From: Bigelowiella natans CCMP2755
Taxonomy: Eukaryota; Cercozoa; Chlorarachniophyceae
Direction of reading: 5' to 3'
Length of the DNA stretch: 45,386 bases
Assembly (NCBI GenBank): GCA_000320545.1
Contig: ADNK01000899.1
Span: forward strand, 1-45,386
Shown: positions 36,431 to 45,386 of the stretch, piece after piece
Layout of the letters: every line of letters starts with the position of its first letter
Numbering within the stretch: the stretch's first letter is position 1
Translations under genes and position numbers: made by a program
The notes under the pieces: generated by a model
What the model was told of the DNA's origin: nothing
The model's database searches: none
What the model saw: the letters and a program-made list of their open reading frames with translations, nothing else

Positions 36431-37323
36431 ATGGTGGTGATGATGATAATTATTAATATTATTATTATTTTATAATGGTGGTGATGATGATGATGATAGC
36501 ATTGATATCTATTGAGTATTTAGTAGAAGTGCTGTTTTCTTGATAGACATTACCTTCATCATTACCATAGCAGTTGTTGCAATGAAACTCTGGGGGTAGT
36601 TGTGGTAGAAGGAGGAGGAGGAGGAGGAGGAGGAGGAGGAGGAGCGTGAATAAGAAGAAAAAGAAGAAGAGATGACGACAAGGATCATATGTTCTACCAG
36701 AATTTCCAAATTGAGTTGCAATTTTAAAATACAAAGTTTCTAAGAATCTTGTTGTTCTTCTTCTTTCTCTTCTACTCATTTGATGCATATTATATGGGCG
36801 GAAATAGGCGGCAATAGCTATACGCTTATGATTGCGAATGCTAACATGGTAGTGACCATTTCTCTCTCCAATCTTGTTCGTTATTATTACTTCACTCCCT
36901 TTGACCTCCTAACCAGAATTTGCCCATTTCCATCATCATCACCATCATCACCATCATCATCTTTTACGATATAAAAAACGATCTATGTGACATTTTATTT
37001 TGTTCTCAGTATATCTTATTCTTCGTGAGTATCTTATTATTTCTATTATTATCAGTGTGATAGAAACATGGGGGAAACATTGTCTACATTAAGATATGCC
37101 ACCAGAGCGAAGAAGATACAGAATAAAGTCAGTAAGAATCTCAATCCAAACGACGCTATCTTGCTAAAGCTTCAAGAAGAAATTAATGCATTAAAGGAAA
37201 TGATGCGACAAAAGGATGCTCTTATCGAGAATCTCACTAAGGGAAATAGTAGTAGTAGTAGTAGTGATCATAAGACAAGAACAGATGCTAGCTCCTCTAC
37301 AATGACGAGCAACAAGTTCCACG

Positions 37324-37359
<36 letters not shown>

Positions 37360-38022
37360 CTAAAGCAGCAGCAGGAGGAGGCAATGTAGAGATTAACGAT
37401 AAGAATAAGAGAGAAGGTGAGCAGAATGAGAAAAACGAGGTGATGATGGAAGAGGGGGAGTCAACAAATGAATCTAAGAGTGAGCAGAGCCGAGAAAGAG
37501 CAACGTCAATGCTAAACACTGCGGAAGAAGATAGAAGGAGAATGTAGGAATTCATACAATAAGAAACATATATAATTATTACAATAAAAGTAGTAGCAGT
37601 GAGTCGCAACAACCAACCAATCTCTATGCTGCTGCAAATGAGTCACTTAATGCCTACTTCTCTAAAAGCTACTCTTACTAATAGTAGCAGTAGCAGCAGC
37701 AGTAGTAGTAGTAATAGCAGTAATATTTAAATGTACATAGAAAGGAGTAAGAAACGCAAGATATAATTATTGAATAATGATGAAATTGGAACTATTACTA
37801 CTAGTGGTAGTACTACTACTACTGCTGATAATGCTACTACTACTTACCTGACAGGTTGTTGCGACTTAACTCATTTCGTGGTGCGCTAATTCAAAGTACC
37901 AATAGCAGCAAGAACTCCCAAGATATAGCAGCATCTTCATCATCATCGAATTCATTCACAACGGTAAGTAATTAAGTTACCATCCATCCAATCAACTAAC
38001 CAACCAACGCTTTTGTTACTAT

Positions 38023-38055
<33 letters not shown>

Positions 38056-38298
38056 AAAATCCTAATGGTTCTGTATCATCTGATTTGTTCTTCTCCTTCC
38101 TCTGTCATTATTGTTTTATTGTTATTTGGTTATCGTCTTCCTAGAAGGTGAATAGAAGAAGTGCATCAATTGGTATGGCATCGACTCTACAAAAGGGGGG
38201 GGGTTCCATCAAACGGGTACTAATTAGTAGTAGTAGTAGTTGTTGTTGTTGTTGTAGTAGCAACAAACATATGGACGCATGCTGTTCTCATAGTTGTG

Positions 38299-38331
<33 letters not shown>

Positions 38332-38797
38332 TATTGCTCTATGTTATTGTTATTGTTGTTGTTATTGTTGCTATTGTTATTGGTGTTGTTGTTGTAAATT
38401 TTGTTCCATCAACTAGCACTGCATTTTATTTAGACTTCCATTAATGTCAACGAGCTCTTTCCAGAGTTGAAGCTTGCCATTGCAGATGAGCTGATCAAGG
38501 TCATGTTTGCTATAGCAGACTGTTCTTCTTCTAGTATTACTATATCATTATAATTGTTACTTTGCTGCTACAGCATACTGTTGTAGGAGGACAATCATTA
38601 TTGCACTTTACAATGATAATTCAAGCATCATCATAATCACCGTTGTGGTCTTCTACTCCTTATCCTCTCTTTTTTTTGCCTCTTATCATCAATACCTCCA
38701 TTTAATATTGCTCATCATTACTATTTGTATTAGACTAAGGAGAAGCTAAATATGCTTGAAGCAAAAGCAAAAGAAGAGCAAGTGCTACTTTATGTTC

Positions 38798-38835
<38 letters not shown>

Positions 38836-39533
38836 GGACTGTGTGGATAAGGAGGAGAGAGGGAGGGTACATGAGATATCAAAACGGCAAATAGAAACAT
38901 CATCTGTGAATAAATAACAAATAGGATGAAAAGAGAAGGGCAGAAGAGCAGTTAAAAAACGTAATAAATAATAAGATGATGATGATGACGATGATGATGA
39001 TATTTAGTAGTACTATTATTAAACCAATGTGTATTGTGATGTTGAGATACCATCATCAACATGTTGGATGTTGTTGTTGTTGTTGTTGTTCTACTTTTGA
39101 GCCCTACTACTACTACTACCACCACCACTACAGCTAAGCTAGTTGATGACTCGCTGCTGCTTTTATTTGTTCTAATCAAATTGCGAGTATTTAGTTACCT
39201 GTCGCCAGTCAGTGTATAATGATCATCTGTGCTAGATATTAATACATCATCGTTTATCATCATTATTATCACTATTACTTGCTCACAGACAAAACAAAAA
39301 TTATGCGAATTAGAAGAAAGAGCAAGGGAAGAAAAGGTATTGTTGAGCAGATAGTAGACAATAGTAGAAATTAATGAATTAGAGAGCAGTTGGAGGTAAG
39401 CAGTAGCACCAGCACTAGCCATGATAATATTTGAAGAATACAATGATGTAGTAATACTTCGATGTTTTTTTGGTCGGTCCTCAGGAAGCGAAGGACCAGG
39501 CAAACAAACAGCTTAAGAATGTAATCCCCCAAG

Positions 39534-39593
<60 letters not shown>

Positions 39594-39886
39594 ATGACAT
39601 TAGTCAGTGTCCCACCACTTTGTTGATTCATCATTGTTCCATTATTATCATAATCTTCACTGTCATATTCTCTTTGCATTATTTCCATCATTGAGAGAGA
39701 AAGCACTTGTAATAATCTATTGAGGAGAACTCTCGATGAAAAATTAGTAGTGCAGTAGTAGCAGTAGTAGAAGGAAAAATGAAGAATAAGAATTATAGGA
39801 CGATGACGGCAAAAACATACATATTGGTGCTGCTGCTACTGCTAATTTTTCATAGAAGAGAAAACAACAACAACTACAGCGAAAAC

Positions 39887-39942
<56 letters not shown>

Positions 39943-40374
39943 TTATAGGCCCGCATGAGTATCGTGAAGTTGGCAGAATTCGGTGGTTTATCCGTAGAGG
40001 TAGTTTGTTGAAGTCTATAGGCATTATCATTATCACCATTGCTCTTGTTCTTGTTCTTGCTCTTTTTTTATCATCGTCATAGTCATCGCCTGTGGTGTTT
40101 CTTTGAGAACACTAAGAGAATGAATCATCACCGTCTCGTCACTCAAATGACGATATCCTATAAACCAAAATGATATGATACACCACCACCACCACCACCA
40201 CCACCACCTACAACTGGCACAGCTCCTACTAGTATTACTACTACTACTACTACTGCTACTACTATAGCTTCTACCATGCAAACACTGCTGTTGCTGCAAA
40301 GGATTTGGACATGGAAAAATTAGAGGCATTAGCAGAGATGCCGTCTGGTTTTGCTGGTCTTCCAGGTTACTATA

Positions 40375-40424
<50 letters not shown>

Positions 40425-40804
40425 AAAGAGAGGGAGACTTTAAGAAGGGCGTTATGTGCTTCGTCGTTATATCTGTGATTGATAAGTAGAGTAGTGATGG
40501 ATATGTTACTCTGTTTGACATCATCGTCATCATCAATGATATAATGGTAATGATGATGATGATGATGATGATTCTGTAGTAGCACTTGCTGTTCTAAAGG
40601 ATGCTTGACTCCACCACCACCACCGCCATCGTCGTCATCGTCTTCATCATCTTCATTATCAATATTATCATCCAAATTTAGGTGTAAAATCCGGAAATGG
40701 ACTATCCCCAAAACCACCTAAGAAAGCTGCTATGGCTCTCAGAAGAGCTTCTTTTGTCGCAGGAATTGATGTATTAACAGATGTTATATTTCTCTTATTT
40801 TCTA

Positions 40805-40841
<37 letters not shown>

Positions 40842-41048
40842 CTTTCTCTCTGTTATGGAAAGAGAAATAACCCCCCCCTCATCATTATCATCATCTCCGT
40901 ATATATTAGTAAGCAATATTTCGTTGCTAACTTGTTTGTATTTACATCATTTGTCGTTAGTCAAGTGCAGTACGTGGATGGTTGATGAAAAGGGGAGAAT
41001 GGAACCCTTCATTCAAACGAAGGTAGTAGCTCAACCACACCAGCTACC

Positions 41049-41084
<36 letters not shown>

Positions 41085-41933
41085 CTGTGTTCTATTAATT
41101 TTACACCTTCAACTTAATTATCGTTTGATTGATTGATTTTCTTTGTGGTATTCTTGTTGTTGTTGTTGTTGTTGAAGATGGTGCAAAGTTCGTGCAGAGA
41201 CAGAGGGGGGAGAAGAACATCTGTATTTGTGTTATTACAAGGTGTTACTAGTAGCATTGCAACCCTATTTTGTCAATCCAGACAAAAGTATAGTACGACA
41301 TTGTATAATCTTGTTAGATATCGTCTATAGTATTAAACCAATGCATTCTCCAAAGCTTTGGATTTTTCCTTTGTTTGTGCTTATTTTTATAGGAAAAGCA
41401 TGATATCAGACCTAGAGGGGAAATACACATATCCTCAGAAACAAAGATTCAGACACCGGTTCTACTACGCGCTTAAAAGAATAATAATAACTACACTCAA
41501 AATCATGTGTTTAAATTGTGCAGTAGCCTCCCCCACCTATCTTTTGAAGGGGGAAGGAGAGAGTTTAGCAGTACCAGAAGATTGTTTGAAACTTGATGAT
41601 ATCGGAACTTACAGTACATATATTCGTGATCATGTTTAGGGGGGGCTAGAGATTCATGTCAAGATAAAGAAAAGGACATATATCTTTAAAGCTGAGAATG
41701 AAAAGGATTTTAAAATGTACGTACTACAGATGATCTTATCATGCCTGCCAACAGCTTTCTTTATGATGTTTTTATGTGTGACTCTTTCTTCCTCTCTCTC
41801 TCTCTCTCTCCCTTAGTTTATTTTTCAGCTTGCTTCCGTCATTCTGCATAGCATGCTTCTTCATTTTTCTTTTTTTTCTTTTATTATGTCTTCTAATAGG
41901 TGGGTCGCAGCTTGCTCCGCACTACAATCGTGA
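32693..41933 (+). CDS. Kinesin motor protein with C-terminal PH domain (complete, 30 exons)
   Basis: Exons: 32693-32752, 32947-33051, 33144-33212, 33463-33507, 33879-34145, 34332-34440, 34704-34756, 35171-35200, 35386-35462, 35758-35809, 36091-36181, 36271-36390, 36808-36848, 37056-37543, 37855-37963, 38145-38216, 38434-38499, 38734-38781, 38925-38960, 39289-39336, 39485-39520, 39696-39746, 39949-39999, 40302-40365, 40682-40770, 40961-41022, 41178-41241, 41393-41458, 41640-41716, 41900-41933 (stop TGA). They sum to 859 codons plus stop, and every phase agrees. The motor (about 1-395) has GQTSSGKT at 103-110, switch I NSVSSRSH at 256-263, switch II DLAGSER at 291-297, and YRDSALTKLL. The neck LRYATRAKKIQNK leads to poly-Ser and poly-Asn runs and a short charged coiled coil. 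The PH domain (about 763-857) runs from GWLMKRG to a final helix with the conserved Trp (MWVAACSAL). Family knowledge: ATP-driven microtubule motor; the PH domain binds phosphoinositides and could load membranes. The motor resembles kinesin-2/-3; no FHA domain is seen. Confidence 0.97.
32850..32882. repeat. (TAG)n microsatellite
   Basis: Eleven TAG units in the first intron of the kinesin gene. Confidence 0.95.
33287..33368. repeat. 46-bp tandem duplication in a kinesin intron
   Basis: TATTATCACTGTCGAGACAT followed by AGTAGTAGCATACT occurs twice, 46 bp apart (about 33288 and 33334). Confidence 0.85.
33508..33550. repeat. (GTA)n microsatellite starting at a 5' splice site
   Basis: The array begins at the first base after the kinesin exon ending at 33507. 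Confidence 0.92.
33555..33635. repeat. 42-bp tandem duplication in a kinesin intron
   Basis: CTATCATTAATATCTTC followed by CCCAACTGG occurs at 33566 and 33608. Confidence 0.85.
33755..33786. repeat. (AT)n microsatellite
   Basis: A pure AT run in the kinesin intron before the P-loop exon. Confidence 0.95.
34441..34478. repeat. (GTA)n microsatellite starting at a 5' splice site
   Basis: GTAGTAGTTGTAGTAG... begins at the first base after the kinesin exon ending at 34440. Confidence 0.92.
34757..34789. repeat. (GTA)n microsatellite starting at a 5' splice site
   Basis: The array begins at the first base after the kinesin exon ending at 34756. Confidence 0.93.
35870..35970. repeat. 48-bp tandem duplication in a kinesin intron
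   Basis: CTATTATCATCATCATCATC followed by TGTCGACATAA and a G-run with GCAGCATA occurs at 35873 and 35921. Confidence 0.88.
36397..36427. repeat. (ATT)n microsatellite
   Basis: About ten ATT units in the kinesin intron following the exon that ends at 36390. Confidence 0.92.
36611..36643. repeat. (GGA)n microsatellite
   Basis: Eleven GGA units in the same kinesin intron. Confidence 0.92.
37325..37358 (+). repeat. In-frame (AAC)n repeat encoding poly-Asn in the kinesin
   Basis: About eleven AAC units inside the kinesin exon 37056-37543 translate to a poly-Asn run; an (AGT)n tract at about 37249-37266 in the same exon gives poly-Ser. Both lie just after the neck, in a low-complexity linker. 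Confidence 0.92.
38298..38332. repeat. (TAG)n microsatellite
   Basis: About eleven TAG units in the kinesin intron after the exon ending at 38216. Confidence 0.93.
38803..38832. repeat. (TA)n microsatellite
   Basis: Pure TA run in a kinesin intron. Confidence 0.95.
39536..39590. repeat. (CT)n microsatellite
   Basis: Long CT run with one TTT interruption, in the kinesin intron after the exon ending at 39520. Confidence 0.95.
39890..39940. repeat. (TA)n microsatellite
   Basis: About 25 TA units, ending ten bases before the acceptor of the kinesin exon at 39949. Confidence 0.95.
40379..40421. repeat. (GA)n microsatellite
   Basis: About 20 GA units in a kinesin intron. Confidence 0.95.
41049..41083. 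repeat. (ATG)n microsatellite
   Basis: About eleven ATG units in the kinesin intron between the first two PH-domain exons. Confidence 0.93.
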
Positions 41934-42632
41934 TGATGAGACCACACAGTAATAATAGGTGTGATTGATATTTTGAAGATGACCAAAAAAAAATCTCGTT
42001 CTTAAGTCGTTGTATTTCCATCCGACCATCGGTGACATTTATCCACTTTTCTATGAATTGCATGTGATTTTGGATCGCGCGGCATTGGAAACAAACATGT
42101 CTATTCATGCAGCAGCAACAATCATAGCAGCAGTAGTGGTAATCTGCATTTGAACATGAGCAAAGTGCGAGTCAGTAGGCGCTGCAGCAAGCTAAAAACA
42201 AAGAATAGTGTGCATAGTGTGGGCTGTTGTGAGTTGTATAGGCCCCTCCACATGTACATTTGCATGAAGAAATGTGGCTTGTTGTCCCATGCCATTAGCA
42301 GCATGCTCAAGTTTGTACCCCAACGATAGTTGTACATATATCAATTCACATTGCATTTGTATTAATAATAATTGGGTCATTGAAGAGTGTGGTGCAGTTT
42401 TGCGCGTCATCGAGCGATTATTATTTGGCGCATACATGCTCAAAATTTTAGGAAAAATAAAACCGAACATCATTTTAATTGGATCCCATTTGTGGACATG
42501 TTACTTTACTTAACTACTTGCACACATCAATCACATCTGCGAGTAGATAAGCGCATATGGGCTGGTACACCTGCTTACTACCATCCCACGATTCGGATGG
42601 TAATGAATTAGCATGTAGTCTAGATGTTCCAA
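41934..42632. other. Convergent intergenic space, CATG/TGCA-rich
   Basis: This is the 3'-to-3' space between the kinesin and the RING gene. From about 42050 to 42600 it has the same CATG, TGCA, ACATGT and GTGCA word bias as the other islands, for example CATGTACATTTGCATG near 42250. Overlapping 70-90 codon frames occur on both strands without splice context, and I do not support any of them. Confidence 0.55.
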
Positions 42633-42717
42633 CTACCACCCTCCTCCAGCTCCACCACCTCCACTGAATCCTCCCCCACCACCAAATGACGAACCTCCAC
42701 CGCCACCCCCTTTATAA

Positions 42718-42759
<42 letters not shown>

Positions 42760-42985
42760 GAGGGAGAGAGAGAGAGAAGAAAACAAATCTTGAACAAATA
42801 GCACAATAAAATGAAGCGGAAATCGCATGATCCACCATGGTGGCATCACTATTACAACATCCTATACCATGTATCCTCCAACACAACTTACTACACATTA
42901 CCCGATGAAGATGATGAAGCTAATGCTGCTTGAATTGATCGCGACATGGTCATTGCGCTAACAAAATTTATAATTTAATAATGGA

Positions 42986-43023
<38 letters not shown>

Positions 43024-43269
43024 TTTCACAAGCAGCAACATCATGATTATGGGTCGTCGAGAGTGAGTCAGGGAGGTGGCTGCATGAGAAATATGATATT
43101 CACACACAGATACTACTACTTCAATTACTACTAATCTACAACATCAAACAACTTACGTTTCTATTGCATTTGAGACATTAGGAAGGTTATTGACAACGCC
43201 AATGCCTTTAATTTGAAGGAAGACATTATTTCCAACAACATGATAAATACGGCGACTTTGTTCTTATCG

Positions 43270-43303
<34 letters not shown>

Positions 43304-44279
43304 ATTTCTTTTTCTTGTTGCTGTTGTTGTATTTTGACTATACGTTAGTATTATCACCTCTTCTCCTTTACCAGTACACAACTATTCTTATCGTCATCAT
43401 CATCATCATCATTATCAGTGCTATCTTCCTTACTACCATCATATGATGCGATCCTTGGTTGTGTTAACCAGTAGTAGTATAGCCAATCGTCGCCTCCGTT
43501 ATTGAGGCCATTGTAACCGTATTGATTCCGATTTGTTAGTCCTACCATGTTGTGCTTATATTTACTTGATTCATGCTGATGATGATGGCAATGAAGACGT
43601 TCAAGCACATTGCACACTACGAAAAATCATCATCATCATCATCATCATCATTGTCCTCTTGTGATCACACACCACCTCTTCTTCCTCCTCTACTACAAAT
43701 GTGTGCTGCTGCATCTGAAGGCTGCCAAGCACGCCGACCTCCACCGAAATTAGGAAACCTACACACACACGCACACGCACACACAATCACACAATCATTA
43801 TATGATGATATGATTCTAATGATAAACAACAACAAGCCCCCTCCCCCAAGAAGATCAATTTCAAATGGAATCATTGCTAGTAGAATCACTGAATATTTAT
43901 GGATATGCACCTTAACATAATTGGTTCATTCCGATTTCTTCTTCTTCTTCTTAGTGTTATTAGTCTGCTGCTACTGCTGCTACAACAACAACAACTACTA
44001 CTACTACTACTACATATTTTATACCTTTCTTGTAGTCTCTCGAGCATGGCAGTAAGTCGTTGTGTGTTATTGAATCCCCCTCTCCGACTGACACTGCTAT
44101 TATGACCTTCAAACAGGAAAGAAAGCATGAAAGAACATCAGGCATGTTGTGGCTATATCGAATCTCATGCTTCTAATGATGTACGCACTGTTATTTTGTT
44201 GGAGAATAAGAAAAAGAAAAAGAATGAGAAAACACGTTGATTCATCATCATCATCATCATCCTCCTCCTCCTCCTTCTT

Positions 44280-44310
<31 letters not shown>

Positions 44311-45119
44311 TATTTTGATTGATTCCACATCTATTTCTCTTTCCCTATATTCTTCTTCTTCTTATTATTATTATCATTATTATATTATTTTGCATCATCA
44401 TCCTATTCTTTCCTTCTCTGCGCAGTAGCAAGTAACCCCACTCATCGGACTACATACCATCACTTCTTCTCTTCTATACATACTACAACGCATAAGATCT
44501 CCTTCCTTCCTTCTTATTTCTCATTCATCAAACGATGATAATGAAGGCAAGAGCTTTCACCACCTCACCTCTCTTAATCTCCTTCATTTCTTGACCAGCT
44601 CTCCAATTATGCGGTATTTGTGCACGGCAGAGAGGGCATGTCGCATTACCACTACCTGATGAACATGGATGAACATAGAAGCAGTAAAGATCAATTGCCA
44701 TACATACTACGAGAAGCATGCAGGTCATCCTTTCAATACTACTATTATCTCATTTTACCATGCATGATGGCACTTGATGACAACTAAGTACAACACCAAC
44801 AACAACATATATAACAACAAGAAGAAGAGCTATGGCTACCAGAAAGGATATTATAGATAGGATAATCATCATTGCATAAATAATGGCATGAAAGCATCTT
44901 GATGATCGATCATCACCTCTTGACTGAACCCAATCAATAATGCATTCACGATGAAATGTGTGTCCACAAGGAAGAGTAGCTATGGGCTGCTGAACATATC
45001 ATTAACGGGGGGGGAGGGAACAATATGTCCGTCTTCTTTTTAGATCTCTAGCGACTGCTACAACAGCACCTCATTACAAAGAATGTAACGTAACGTAACG
45101 TATGGGAAAACATATGTAT

Positions 45120-45155
<36 letters not shown>

Positions 45156-45298
45156 TTGATAATTCCATTGTTACCTGAGATGATGACGAAGACGCAGGGA
45201 TTGAAATGTAGGCATCATTGCTACTATTATTTGCTTCTTTCTCTTCGCCTTCACAATGATGCACACGATGCTCGAAATTATTATCATTATTATCACTT
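42633..45298 (-). CDS. RING-finger protein with Gly-rich C-terminal tail (5' end not resolved)
   Basis: Supported minus-strand exons: an acidic exon from about 45298 to 45175 (includes EGEEKEANNSSNDAY), then 44989-44917, 44655-44569, 44106-44025, 43758-43676, 43541-43469, 43205-43157, 42957-42902 and 42709-42633 (stop TAG). The RING core is split: ATLPCGHTFHRECIIDWV then CPLCRAQIP, giving the C-x-H-x2-H-x2-C and final C-x2-C pairs. The first C-x2-C should lie between 44990 and 45174 and I could not place it. Downstream are NTQRLTAMLERLQER, a WQPSDAAAH segment, GDDWLYYYW, NLPNVSNAIETAMTMSR and a tail of Gly/Ser/Phe ending GGGW. Phases agree except around the 43205/43469 join. RING domains recruit E2 and act as ubiquitin ligases; the substrate is unknown. 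The gene converges on the kinesin and may extend past the right edge of the window. Confidence 0.75.
42721..42776. repeat. (GA)n microsatellite
   Basis: GA run, read TC on the coding strand. It ends 11 bases from the acceptor of the last RING-gene exon and serves as its pyrimidine tract. Confidence 0.93.
42988..43019. repeat. (CA)n microsatellite
   Basis: Pure CA run in an intron of the RING gene. Confidence 0.95.
43269..43303. repeat. (TTG)n microsatellite
   Basis: Eleven TTG units in the RING-gene intron where my model has an unresolved phase. Confidence 0.93.
44270..44310. repeat. (CTC)n-(TTC)n microsatellite
   Basis: CTC then TTC triplets in an intron of the RING gene; open frames across it give poly-Ser or poly-Lys and are artefacts. 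Confidence 0.93.
45123..45154. repeat. (AT)n microsatellite
   Basis: Pure AT run in an intron of the RING gene. Confidence 0.95.
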
Positions 45299-45347
45299 TA
45301 AAGTTGATGCTGCTGCTCTGGTTTTGTAGGTATCATGATGTGTAACA

Positions 45348-45348
45348 T

Positions 45349-45386
<38 letters not shown>
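45348..45386. repeat. (GA)n microsatellite at the window edge
   Basis: GA run continuing to the last base; the window ends inside it. Confidence 0.95.

Noticed and set aside
41358-41639. 93-codon plus-strand open frame
   Set aside because: Different frame from the PH-domain exon 41393-41458, which fits the domain and the splice phases.

Overview
The window is nuclear DNA from an intron-rich eukaryote, most likely a unicellular alga or other protist. I cannot name the lineage. The evidence is: no bacterial-type ORFs or operons; coding potential only in short pieces bounded by GT...AG splice sites; eukaryote-only protein families; and an extraordinary density of di- and trinucleotide microsatellites. 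TAA, TAG and TGA all appear as ordinary stops. I rebuilt genes by hand, joining exons whose splice phases agree and whose translation matches a known family, so exon limits are predictions.

Layout: (1) 1-530, degenerate CCCTGA/CCCTAA telomere-like repeat. (2) 1072-3393 minus, a THUMPD1/Tan1-like tRNA-acetylation adaptor. (3) 3713-9240 plus, an unidentified multi-pass membrane protein. (4) 11014-13956 minus, an unrecognised multi-exon gene. (5) 14242-17089 plus, an M14 metallocarboxypeptidase of the cytosolic-carboxypeptidase (CCP/AGBL) type, complete except for a one-base frameshift. (6) 19419-20491 minus, a weakly supported small gene. (7) 20997-32177 minus, a UGT80/ATG26-type sterol glucosyltransferase in about 38 exons, with an N-terminal extension containing a degenerate EF-hand-like stretch. 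(8) 32693-41933 plus, a complete 30-exon kinesin (859 residues) with an N-terminal motor and a C-terminal PH domain. (9) 42633 to beyond 45386 minus, a RING-type protein with a Gly-rich C-terminus.

Neighbouring genes mostly alternate strand, giving divergent spaces (3394-3712, 13957-14241, 32178-32692), presumably shared promoters, and convergent spaces (9241-11013, 17090-19418, 41934-42632). Every convergent space, and the 3' flank of the first gene (531-1071), carries an unusual island rich in CATG, TGCA and GCATGC; the divergent spaces do not. This is the most intriguing non-coding signal here.

The genes form no single pathway. The kinesin and a CCP-like enzyme could both act on microtubules, and both the kinesin PH domain and the sterol glucosyltransferase act at membranes, but no functional link is implied. 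Other points of interest are eight consecutive phase-0 mini-exons encoding the kinesin stalk, (TAG)n microsatellites that begin exactly at 5' splice sites, in-frame trinucleotide repeats in coding exons, and many 40-65 bp local tandem duplications.
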